Assembly (NCBI GenBank): GCA_024710675.1
Contig: JANJUH010000484.1
Coordinates: 1-5,364 of the forward strand
DNA length: 5,364 bases
Direction of reading: 5' to 3'
Source: Lysobacterales bacterium
GTDB lineage: Bacteria; Pseudomonadota; Gammaproteobacteria; Xanthomonadales; SZUA-5
How positions within the stretch are numbered: position 1 is the first letter of the stretch; every line of letters begins with the position of its first letter. Positions 1-5,364 of the stretch are shown in pieces. Position numbers and translations under genes: made by a program. Below the pieces are notes generated by a model. It was not told where the DNA came from. It saw only the letters and a program-made list of their open reading frames with translations, and made no database searches.

Positions 1-1027
1 CTCGGTGCTCGATGCCTCCGGCTACGTCGTCGCCCGTCGCCAGGCCACGGTTTCGGCCAAGGTCACCGGCAAGGTGCGCGAGGTGTTGATCGAGGAAGGC
101 ATGCGGGTCGAGGCCGGGCAGGTGCTGGCCACGCTCGATGACACCCAGGCCGCCGCGCAGCTCGCGCTGGCGCAGGCGCAGCTCGCCGGCGCGCGCTCGC
201 AACTGGCCGAGATCGAGGCCCAGTTGCGCCAGGCGCAGGCCGATTTCCGCCGCCAGCAGGAGATCAACGCGCGCCAGCTCGGTACCGCCGCGCAGCTCGA
301 CGCCGCGCGCGCGCAGGCCGAGACGCTGGCGGCGCGGCTGGCCAGCCAGCGCCGCCAGGTCAAGGTGGCGGAGGAATCGCTGGCGCTGTCGCGGGTGGGC
401 GTGGACGACACCGTGGTGCGCGCGCCCTTCGCCGGCATCGTCGTTGCCAAGGCTGCGCAGCCGGGCGAGATGATCTCGCCGATCAGCGCGGGCGGCGGCT
501 TCACCCGCACCGGCATCGGCACCATCGTCGACATGGAGTCGCTGGAGATCGAGGTCGATGTCAACGAGGCTTTCATCGGCCGCGTGCGCGCCGGCATGCC
601 GGTCGAATCCACGCTCAACGCCTATCCCGACTGGCGCATCCCGGGTGCGGTGATCGCGGTGATCCCGGCAGCCGATCGCAGCAAGGCCACCGTGCGCGTG
701 CGGGTCTCGATCGGGGTGGAGGACGCGCGCATCGTGCCCGACATGGGCGTGCGCGTCCGTTTCCAGGATCCCGAGGCGACGGTGCAGGCCGAAGGCCCGG
801 CGGCGCTGACCGGCGTGCTGGTGCCGCCGTCGGCGGTGGTCGAACGCGAAGGCGGCAAGGTGGTTTACCTCGTCGAGGAAGGCCGCGTGCGCCGCCTGGC
901 GGTCAGTGGCGTCGCCCCGCTGTCCGGCCAGCTCCGCATCCCCGAGGGACTCTCTCCCGGCGCGGTGCTGGTCCGTGTCCCCTCACCCGAACTGGCCGAC
1001 GGACAACGCGTCCGTATCGCGCCCTGA
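1..1027 (+). CDS. Periplasmic adaptor subunit (HlyD/MacA-type membrane fusion protein) of an ABC efflux system, 5' end missing
   Basis: This gene encodes the periplasmic adaptor that would link an inner-membrane ABC transporter to a TolC-like outer-membrane channel. The frame is open to the left edge (the codon before GTG at 5 is TCG), and no N-terminal membrane anchor or signal is visible, so the true start lies upstream. Numbered from GTG at 5, the first half of a lipoyl-like domain is at about residues 14-46 (ATVSAKVTGKV, then EGMRVEAGQVLATLD). An Ala/Gln/Arg/Leu-rich coiled-coil hairpin covers about 47-130. The second lipoyl half is at about 131-160 (VVRAPFAGIVVAK, then PGEMISP). A beta-barrel domain is at about 178-255 and a membrane-proximal domain runs to 340. 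The hairpin turn has R83, I87 and T94 in the spacing of the RxxxLxxxxxxS motif that contacts TolC. The gene ends 23 bp before the ATPase gene. Family and role are clear; the substrate is unknown. Confidence 0.93.
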   Translation, partial: SVLDASGYVVARRQATVSAKVTGKVREVLIEEGMRVEAGQVLATLDDTQAAAQLALAQAQLAGARSQLAEIEAQLRQAQADFRRQQEINARQLGTAAQLDAARAQAETLAARLASQRRQVKVAEESLALSRVGVDDTVVRAPFAGIVVAKAAQPGEMISPISAGGGFTRTGIGTIVDMESLEIEVDVNEAFIGRVRAGMPVESTLNAYPDWRIPGAVIAVIPAADRSKATVRVRVSIGVEDARIVPDMGVRVRFQDPEATVQAEGPAALTGVLVPPSAVVEREGGKVVYLVEEGRVRRLAVSGVAPLSGQLRIPEGLSPGAVLVRVPSPELADGQRVRIAP

Positions 1028-1039
1028 ACCGCCCACACC

Positions 1040-1043
1040 GGAG
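1040..1043 (+). promoter_or_regulatory. Ribosome binding site of the ATPase gene
   Basis: GGAG lies seven bases before the ATG at 1051, in the 23-bp gap after the adaptor stop codon. It supports this ATG as the start. No promoter is visible in the gap, so cotranscription with the adaptor is likely. Confidence 0.6.
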
Positions 1044-1050
1044 CAGCACC

Positions 1051-1746
1051 ATGAGCACAGCCCTGGTCGAGATCCGCAACGTCACCAAGCACTACGTGCG
1101 CGGCAAGCAGAAGGTGGAGGTGCTGCACGGCATCAGCATCGACATCCCGAAGGGCGATTTCGTCGCGCTGATGGGGCCTTCGGGCTCCGGCAAGACGACC
1201 TTGCTGAACCTGATCGGCGGGCTCGACCAGCCCAGCGGCGGCGAGATCGTCGTCGATGGCGAGCGCATCGATCGCATGAGCGGCGGCCAACTCTCGGACT
1301 GGCGCGCGCGCCACGTCGGCTTCGTCTTCCAGTTCTACAACCTGCTGCCGGTGCTGACCGCCGAGCGCAATGTCGAGTTGCCGCTGTTGCTGACGAAGAT
1401 GGGTGCCGCCGAGCGCCTGAAGCGCGCCAACATCGCGCTCGAGATCGTGGGCCTGAAGGACCGCGCGCGGCACAAGCCCAAGGAGCTGTCCGGCGGCCAG
1501 GAGCAGCGCGTGGCAATCGCCCGCGCGCTGGTGTCCGACCCCACGCTGCTGGTCTGCGACGAGCCCACCGGCGATCTGGACCGCAAGACCGCCGACGAGA
1601 TCCTGACCCTGCTGCAGCGGCTCAACAGCGAGTACGGCAAGACCATCGTGATGGTCACCCACGACCCCAAGGCGGCCGAGTACGCGCGGCGCACATTGCA
1701 TCTGGACAAGGGCACGCTGCTGGCCGACAGCGCCGCGGCGGCCTGA
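1051..1746 (+). CDS. ABC transporter ATP-binding protein, MacB/LolD-like family
   Basis: This is the cytoplasmic ATPase that powers the two FtsX-like permeases of the cluster. At 231 residues it has the usual size for a stand-alone LolD-type subunit. All ATPase motifs are intact: a probable A-loop Tyr15, Walker A GPSGSGKT at 42-49, Q-loop Gln94 in FVFQFYNLLP, signature LSGGQ at 146-150, Walker B LLVCDEP at 166-172 with catalytic Glu171, D-loop GDLD at 174-177 and switch His204 in VTHD. The residue after the signature is Glu (LSGGQEQR) where Gln is more usual, and Cys169 replaces the common Ala before DEP; neither should abolish activity. The start is supported by GGAG at 1040-1043. The stop overlaps the ribosome binding site of the next gene, which suggests translational coupling. 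LolD itself would sit with LolC/LolE, but the adjacent adaptor gene argues for a MacAB-like exporter instead. Confidence 0.96.
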   Translation: MSTALVEIRNVTKHYVRGKQKVEVLHGISIDIPKGDFVALMGPSGSGKTTLLNLIGGLDQPSGGEIVVDGERIDRMSGGQLSDWRARHVGFVFQFYNLLPVLTAERNVELPLLLTKMGAAERLKRANIALEIVGLKDRARHKPKELSGGQEQRVAIARALVSDPTLLVCDEPTGDLDRKTADEILTLLQRLNSEYGKTIVMVTHDPKAAEYARRTLHLDKGTLLADSAAAA

Positions 1747-1750
1747 GGAG
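1745..1750 (+). promoter_or_regulatory. Ribosome binding site of the first permease, overlapping the ATPase stop codon
   Basis: GAGGAG shares two bases with the TGA stop of the ATPase gene (1744-1746) and lies seven bases before the ATG at 1758. This decides the permease start: the same frame is open back to about position 906, but that upstream part lies over the adaptor and ATPase genes and has no site this good. The overlap suggests coupled translation. Confidence 0.75.
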
Positions 1751-1757
1751 CATCGCA

Positions 1758-2918
1758 ATGGGCAGCCTCCGCTTCGTCTGGGCCAGTTTGTGGCGCAAGA
1801 AGACCCGCGCCCTGCTGACCATCCTCTCGCTGATCTGCGCCTTCCTGTTGTTCGGGCTGCTGCAGGCGCTGGCGGTGTTCTTCACCGCCGGCGCGGACTT
1901 CGTCGGCGCCTCGCGGCTGATCGTGCAGTCGCGCGTCTCCTTCACCGACTCGCTGCCGCTGCGCCTGCTGCCCGAGATCGAGTCGGTGCCGGGCGTCAAG
2001 GCGGTCAGCCACGACCAGTGGTTCGGCGGGGTCGTCGGCGAGAACACGCCGGTATTCACCTTTGCCACCGACCCGGCGCGGCTGCGCGTGGCCTATCCGG
2101 AATGGGTGATGGGCGATGCCGAGTGGCGGGCCTTCGAACAGACCCGCACTGGCGCGATCGTCGGCCGCGTGGTGGCCGATCAGCGCGGCTGGAAGGTCGG
2201 CGACAAGCTGCCGCTGCGCTCCAACATCTTCCCGCAGAAAGACGGCTCGATGACCTGGGAGTTCGATGTTGTCGGCATCTACGACGGCCTCGACGCCTCC
2301 TGGCAGTCGCAAACCCAATCGGTGTATGTCAACCACGCCTATTTCTCGGAGGCCAGCCAGTTCGGCGGCGGCCTGGCCGGGATCTTTGCGGTGGTGCTCG
2401 AGGACGTGAACCGTGCCGACGAGGTGGCGCGCGCGATCGACGCGCGCTTCCTGAACTCGCCCTACGAGACCAAGACGCAGAGCGAGAAGGATTTCAACAA
2501 GGGCTTCTTCGCACAGATCGGCGACATCGGCCTGATCGTCAGCCTGATCCTGGTCGCGGTCTTCTTCACGATCCTGACGCTGACCGGCAACACCATGGCG
2601 CAGGCGGTGCGCGAGCGCATCCCGGAGCTGGCAGTGCTGAAGACGCTCGGCTTCTCCGACACCCGCGTGACCGTGCTGGTGCTGGGCGAGGCGCTGCTGC
2701 TGTGCCTGATCGGCGGCTTCGCCGGCATGGCGCTGGCGTCGGTGATGATCGGCGGCCTTGCCCAGGCCGCACCGCAGTTCTTCGGCGCCGTGCGCGCCGA
2801 CGCCACGGTTTGGCTGCAGGCCGTCGCGGCGATGCTGGTGCTGGCGCTGGCCGTCGGCCTGCCACCCGCGCTGCGGGCCGGTCGCCTGCGCATCGTCGAC
2901 GCGCTGGCGGGGCGCTGA
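1758..2918 (+). CDS. FtsX-like/MacB-type ABC transporter permease, first of two
   Basis: This is an inner-membrane permease of 386 residues, predicted to pair with the second permease and be driven by the upstream ATPase. The N-terminus is basic and amphipathic (MGSLRFVWASLWRKKTR) and leads into a first membrane helix at about 17-43. A periplasmic MacB_PCD-like domain follows at about 44-255. An FtsX domain with three further helices at about 256-277, 304-334 and 350-372 completes the four-helix layout. The stretch RERIPELAVLKTLGF (about 285-299), after the second helix, is the typical cytoplasmic coupling segment that contacts the ATPase. The C-terminus (PALRAGRLRIVDAL) is also typical. Unlike MacB it has no fused ATPase, resembling the DevC and LolC/E arrangement. 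The gap to the ATPase gene is 11 bp, so the two are surely in one operon. The transported substrate is not evident. Confidence 0.93.
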   Translation: MGSLRFVWASLWRKKTRALLTILSLICAFLLFGLLQALAVFFTAGADFVGASRLIVQSRVSFTDSLPLRLLPEIESVPGVKAVSHDQWFGGVVGENTPVFTFATDPARLRVAYPEWVMGDAEWRAFEQTRTGAIVGRVVADQRGWKVGDKLPLRSNIFPQKDGSMTWEFDVVGIYDGLDASWQSQTQSVYVNHAYFSEASQFGGGLAGIFAVVLEDVNRADEVARAIDARFLNSPYETKTQSEKDFNKGFFAQIGDIGLIVSLILVAVFFTILTLTGNTMAQAVRERIPELAVLKTLGFSDTRVTVLVLGEALLLCLIGGFAGMALASVMIGGLAQAAPQFFGAVRADATVWLQAVAAMLVLALAVGLPPALRAGRLRIVDALAGR

Positions 2919-2947
2919 GCATGGTCCGTGTCCAATCCTGCGAAGGC

Positions 2948-2965
2948 GTCGGGATGAATCCCGAC
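2948..2965 (-). repeat. Palindromic repeat copy A (REP-like), inverse orientation
   Basis: GTCGGGATGAATCCCGAC forms a perfect 7-bp stem with a TGAA loop. The flank CCCACAGGAGCGGGG (2965-2979) is shared with copy D, so the repeat unit is longer than the hairpin. Read on the minus strand, the unit matches copies B and C: CCCGCT, a spacer ending in TGTGGG, then the hairpin and GC. Confidence 0.85.
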
Positions 2966-3002
2966 CCACAGGAGCGGGGTGCCCGTGACAAGAGTGGGTG
3001 TC

Positions 3003-3030
3003 CACAAGCGCGGCCGCACAAGCGCGGCCG
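3003..3030 (+). repeat. 14-bp perfect tandem duplication
   Basis: CACAAGCGCGGCCG occurs twice in direct succession (3003-3016 and 3017-3030). It looks like a simple slippage or duplication event between palindromes A and B. No function is indicated. Confidence 0.85.
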
Positions 3031-3049
3031 GAACCCGTTGTGCTGGTGG

Positions 3050-3067
3050 GTCCGGAATCATCCGGAC
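3050..3067 (+). repeat. Palindromic repeat copy B (REP-like)
   Basis: GTCCGGAATCATCCGGAC forms a perfect 7-bp stem with an ATCA loop, preceded by GGTGG. It differs from copy C by one loop base. Its 5' flank (CCCGTTGTGCTGGTGGG) is a diverged form of the flank of copy C, and it has the same orientation as C. Confidence 0.85.
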
Positions 3068-3083
3068 TCGCCCGCTTTTGTGG

Positions 3084-3101
3084 GTCCGGATTCATCCGGA
3101 C
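3084..3101 (+). repeat. Palindromic repeat copy C (REP-like)
   Basis: GTCCGGATTCATCCGGAC forms a perfect 7-bp stem with a TTCA loop. It is preceded by CCCGCTTTTGTGG and followed by GC. It starts 34 bp after the start of copy B, in the same orientation, and is opposite to copies A and D. Confidence 0.87.
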
Positions 3102-3133
3102 GCTCTTTCGCCCCTGTCCACACCCGCAAGAGA

Positions 3134-3151
3134 GTCGGGATGAATCCCGAC
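3134..3151 (-). repeat. Palindromic repeat copy D (REP-like), inverse orientation
   Basis: The 18-bp core is identical to copy A. The flank CCCACAGCAGCGGGG (3151-3165) differs from that of A at a single base. Copies C and D therefore face each other as an inverted pair, as do A and B, in a BIME-like arrangement. Confidence 0.86.
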
Positions 3152-3205
3152 CCACAGCAGCGGGGCAACCGTTGTCGTCGCGGTCACCCATACGGCGCAA
3201 GCTCT

Positions 3206-3268
3206 TCCCGAGTCCCGAGTCCCGAGTCCCGAGTCCCGAGTCCCGAGTCCCGAGTCCCGAGTCCCGAG
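3206..3268. repeat. Heptanucleotide tandem array, nine perfect copies of TCCCGAG
   Basis: Nine uninterrupted identical 7-bp units span 63 bp. On the minus strand they read CTCGGGA, giving nine GGG runs separated by four bases, which fits the G3N1-7 consensus for G-quadruplex formation. Perfect identity suggests recent expansion or slippage, so copy number may vary between strains. The array lies 58 bp before the start of the second permease. Because of the seven-base period, all frames are open and give seven-residue protein repeats; these are not evidence of a gene. Confidence 0.95.
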
Positions 3269-3326
3269 CCCCGCCCATTGAGCCACCCCTGACCCGCCGT
3301 TCCCCGCCTCCACCCAGGCCAAGACC

Positions 3327-4511
3327 ATGCTCGAACAGATCCTCCGCATCGTGGTGATGAACCTGCGCAGCCTGCCAGAGCGGCTGGGCGCTTCCTTCGT
3401 CATCGTCATCGGCATCGCCGGCGTGGTCGGTGTGTTCACCGCGCTGTTCGCGATGGCCGGCGGCATCGAGAACACGCTGAAGGCCACCGGCACACCCGGC
3501 AATGTGCTGGTGCTGCGTGGCGGTTCGCAGGCCGAACTCAACAGCTCGATGACCCGCGAGACCGTCGATCTCGTCGCCCAGGCCGCCGGTGTGCGCCGCG
3601 ACGAACGCGGCGAGCCCTTGGTCTCGGGCGAACTCGTGGTCATCGCCGAGCTGCCGAAGAAGGGCGAGACCACCGGCGCCAACATCACGCTGCGCGGCAT
3701 CTCGCCGGCCGGATTCGCATTGCGTCCGAAGCTGCGCATCGTCGAGGGCCGCGCCTTCCAGCCCGGCCTGCAGGAGCTGCTGGTCGGTCGCGGCGCGGCG
3801 GTGCAGTTCGAGGGCCTGGAGGTCGGCCGCACGGTGCGCCTGCGCGGCGCCGACTGGCAGGTGGTGGGCATCTTCGAGAGCGGCGATGCCTACGAAAGCG
3901 AGATCCATACCGATGCGGCGACCGCGCAGACCGCCTGGGGCCGGCCGAACGTCTATTCAGCCGTCCTCGCTGCGCTCGAGGACACCGGCCCGGGTGGACC
4001 TGCCGCGCTGGAGGCGGTGCTCGATGCCGACCCGCGCCTCAACACCGAGGTGCGCTCGCAGATCGGCTACTACGCCGACCAGACCCGCCAGACCACGCAG
4101 GGCGTGCGCCTGCTCGGCTCGGCGGTTGCGCTCATCATGGGCCTCGGGGCGATCTTCGCCGCGCTCAACACGATGTACGCCTCGGTCTCCGGGCGCACCC
4201 GCGAGATCGCCACGCTGCGCGCGATCGGCTTCGGACCGCTGCCGGTGGTGGCCTCGGTGATGGTCGAGGCGATGCTGCTGGCACTGGCCGGCGGCGTGCT
4301 CGGCGCCATCGTCGCCTATCTCTTCTTCAACGGCATGACGGTGTCGACGCTGGGCGGCGGCTTCACCCAGCTCGTGTTCGCCTTCCGGGTCACGCCGGAT
4401 CTGGTCAGTCGCGGCCTCGTGCTGGCGCTGCTGATCGGTTTCGTCGGCGGGCTGATGCCGGCGCTGCGCGCGGCGCGCCTGCCGGTGACCGCGGCCCTCA
4501 GGGCGGGGTGA
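3327..4511 (+). CDS. FtsX-like/MacB-type ABC transporter permease, second of two
   Basis: This is an inner-membrane permease of 394 residues, the likely heterodimer partner of the product of 1758-2918. A first membrane helix is at about 23-45. A periplasmic MacB_PCD-like domain follows at about 46-258, including LRGISPAGFALRPKLRIVEGR (about 122-142). The FtsX domain has helices at about 260-284, 305-335 and 360-382, with the coupling segment GRTREIATLRAIGFG (about 289-303) and C-terminal PALRAARLPVTAAL. The coupling segment and C-terminus resemble those of the first permease, so the two look like ancient paralogues. The ATG at 3327 has only a weak AGG upstream (3316-3318). Met11 (ATG at 3357) is an alternative start, but the residues before it fit the basic amphipathic N-terminus of the family. 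The gene is separated from its operon partners by 408 bp of repeats, and its 3' end overlaps the convergent GGDEF gene by 14 bp. Confidence 0.93.
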   Translation: MLEQILRIVVMNLRSLPERLGASFVIVIGIAGVVGVFTALFAMAGGIENTLKATGTPGNVLVLRGGSQAELNSSMTRETVDLVAQAAGVRRDERGEPLVSGELVVIAELPKKGETTGANITLRGISPAGFALRPKLRIVEGRAFQPGLQELLVGRGAAVQFEGLEVGRTVRLRGADWQVVGIFESGDAYESEIHTDAATAQTAWGRPNVYSAVLAALEDTGPGGPAALEAVLDADPRLNTEVRSQIGYYADQTRQTTQGVRLLGSAVALIMGLGAIFAALNTMYASVSGRTREIATLRAIGFGPLPVVASVMVEAMLLALAGGVLGAIVAYLFFNGMTVSTLGGGFTQLVFAFRVTPDLVSRGLVLALLIGFVGGLMPALRAARLPVTAALRAG

Positions 4512-5364
4512 TGCGGCGCGCGGCCTTGTCCGCGTACATCGCCAGGTCCGCCTGGTGTACGGCGACGCGCAGCTCGGGCTGGCCCTCGAGGCTGGCTGCG
4601 CCGACGCTGAAACGCACCGGCACCACGCCGGGCGCTGCCAGCGTGCGCGCCAGCCCGGCCAGCCGCGGCGCCGGATCGACGCCCCCGGGCAGCAGTGCGA
4701 GGAACTCGTCGCCGGCAAAGCGGATCAGGCCGATGGCTTCCGGGAAGCTCGTCTCCAGGGCGCGGGCGAAGCGGCGCAGGCAATCGTCGCCGACCTCGTG
4801 GCCGAGTTCGTCGTTGATGCGCTTGAAACCGTCGAGATCGAAGAACAGCAGGCGCCCGCGTCGCGCGACCGCCTGCTCGTAGCAGCCCGGCAGCATGCGC
4901 CGGTTGAGTAATCCGGTCAGCGCATCGCGCTCGGCAATCCGCGTCATCGCCACATGCGCGCGCCCGAGTTCCGCATGGCTCGCCGCCAGTTCGCCCTGGA
5001 TGCGATGATGCACGGCCAATACGCAGCCGAGCGCGATGACCCACTCGGCGCCGGTGTCCAGGGCCGAGTGCGAGGCCAGCAGCAGGTCGAGCAGGACCGG
5101 CACCGATTCTCCGGGCCACCACAGGCGCCAGCCGTAGGCGATCGCCTCGCCGGCGCCGAGGGCGGCGCGCAGCGCAAAGCCGATGCCCAGCCAGTCGAGG
5201 CCCCGGTCAGGGCGACGCCAGCACAGCATGGCGCCGAGGCCGAACATCAATGCGATCAGGCTCGCCTGCATGACGCCAATGCCGTCGATGCCGGCAGCGA
5301 ATGCCGAGCCGGCCAGCGCGAACAGCGTGATGCCCGCGCCCAGCGGCAGCCAGCCCGCGCGCCT
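4498..5364 (-). CDS. Membrane-anchored GGDEF-domain protein (probable diguanylate cyclase), N-terminus outside window
   Basis: The product probably makes cyclic di-GMP from two GTP at the inner membrane. The frame stays open to the right edge, 31 codons beyond the ATG at 5271, and those codons encode a further hydrophobic segment (LPLGAGITLFALAGSAFAA), so the true start is probably outside. Numbered from that ATG, hydrophobic segments lie at about 2-18, 25-48 and 57-88. A short linker helix (about 89-112) precedes the GGDEF domain (about 113-257). Conserved elements are RDALTGLLNRR (115-125), FFDLDGFKRINDELGH (143-158) with a metal-binding Asp and the nucleotide-contacting Asn and Asp, the active-site loop RFAGDEF (184-190), FSVGAAS (221-227) and ADLAMYADK (241-249). 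The loop reads AGDEF rather than GGDEF, and the inhibitory RxxD site is absent (PEAI at 177-180). Activity is therefore likely but not certain. The gene is convergent with the transporter operon. Confidence 0.92.
   Translation of the reverse strand, partial: RRAGWLPLGAGITLFALAGSAFAAGIDGIGVMQASLIALMFGLGAMLCWRRPDRGLDWLGIGFALRAALGAGEAIAYGWRLWWPGESVPVLLDLLLASHSALDTGAEWVIALGCVLAVHHRIQGELAASHAELGRAHVAMTRIAERDALTGLLNRRMLPGCYEQAVARRGRLLFFDLDGFKRINDELGHEVGDDCLRRFARALETSFPEAIGLIRFAGDEFLALLPGGVDPAPRLAGLARTLAAPGVVPVRFSVGAASLEGQPELRVAVHQADLAMYADKAARRITPP

Larger units (their letters stand above)
2919..3326. other. Repeat-filled gene-free gap between the two permease genes
   Basis: This 408-bp stretch interrupts an otherwise tightly packed operon. 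It holds four short palindromes (2948-2965, 3050-3067, 3084-3101, 3134-3151), a 14-bp tandem duplication (3003-3030) and a nine-copy heptamer array (3206-3268). Open frames across it are repeat translations without domain character, so I see no gene here. I found no convincing sigma-70 promoter and no classical terminator (hairpin followed directly by a T run). The last 58 bases before the second permease (3269-3326) show nothing beyond a weak AGG near 3316-3318. Confidence 0.8.

Noticed and set aside
1051..1746. Assignment of the ATPase as LolD, the lipoprotein release ATPase
   Set aside because: The sequence family is shared, but the adaptor gene upstream and the permease pair point to an exporter of MacAB type rather than the Lol system.
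906..1757. In-frame upstream extension of the first permease over the adaptor and ATPase genes
   Set aside because: The extra 284 residues are an out-of-frame, Arg/Pro-rich reading of genes with clear motifs. The ATG at 1758 has a good ribosome binding site and starts a typical family N-terminus.
3010..3017. GCGGCCGC palindrome as a possible regulatory site
   Set aside because: It arises at the junction of the 14-bp tandem duplication and is simply GC-rich; nothing else marks it as an operator.
3050..3107. Rho-independent terminators at palindromes B and C, from the nearby TTTT (3076-3079) and CTTTC
   Set aside because: The T runs are short and, after B, lie about eight bases beyond the stem, so neither matches a hairpin directly followed by a T tract. 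Weak attenuation cannot be excluded.
2948..3151. CRISPR-like array
   Set aside because: The repeats are short palindromes in mixed orientation with irregular spacing (34 to 102 bp between starts) and no cas genes nearby. They fit REP-type elements better.
2998..3357. Small open frames across the repeat island encoding repeated Ser-Pro-Glu-Ser-Arg-Val segments
   Set aside because: A seven-base repeat without stops gives the same kind of peptide repeat in every frame. There is no supporting start site or domain.
1335..3908. Very long open frame on the minus strand (857 codons) across the ATPase and both permease genes
   Set aside because: It is antisense to three genes with complete family motifs, has a low-complexity His/Gln/Arg/Ala-rich composition, and runs through the repeats. 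This is typical of shadow frames in GC-rich DNA.

Overview
This is a very GC-rich bacterial chromosomal window with densely packed genes, most consistent with a gammaproteobacterium of the Xanthomonadaceae/Lysobacterales type. That placement is an inference. It rests on base composition, on the Gram-negative adaptor/ABC efflux architecture, and on two kinds of intergenic repeat that I associate from memory with these genomes: GTGGGTCSGGATTCATCCSGAC palindromes and TCCCGAG/CTCGGGA heptamer arrays. No marker gene in the window proves it.

Layout. Positions 1-1027 hold the 3' part of a gene for a periplasmic adaptor (HlyD/MacA type); its start lies upstream of the window. A MacB/LolD-type ATPase (1051-1746) follows after 23 bp, then a first FtsX-like permease (1758-2918) after 11 bp. 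Next comes a 408-bp stretch without a gene (2919-3326). It carries four palindromic repeats in mixed orientation, a 14-bp tandem duplication and nine perfect copies of a 7-bp repeat. A second FtsX-like permease (3327-4511) follows on the same strand. The last gene, on the minus strand (4498-5364, start outside the window), encodes a membrane-anchored GGDEF protein. Its 3' end overlaps the 3' end of the second permease gene by 14 bp.

How the genes work together. The first four genes form one transport unit: adaptor, ATPase and two different half-size permeases. The expected product is a MacAB-like (type VII, mechanotransmission) ABC machine. A permease heterodimer would be driven by an ATPase homodimer, and the adaptor would bridge to a TolC-type outer-membrane channel. 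The substrate cannot be read from sequence. The GGDEF protein is convergent and probably independent; it would make or sense cyclic di-GMP.

The least ordinary part is the repeat-filled gap inside the transporter operon. It combines covarying hairpins with a G-quadruplex-capable heptamer array on the minus strand. I see no clearly new gene system; the protein families are all recognisable.
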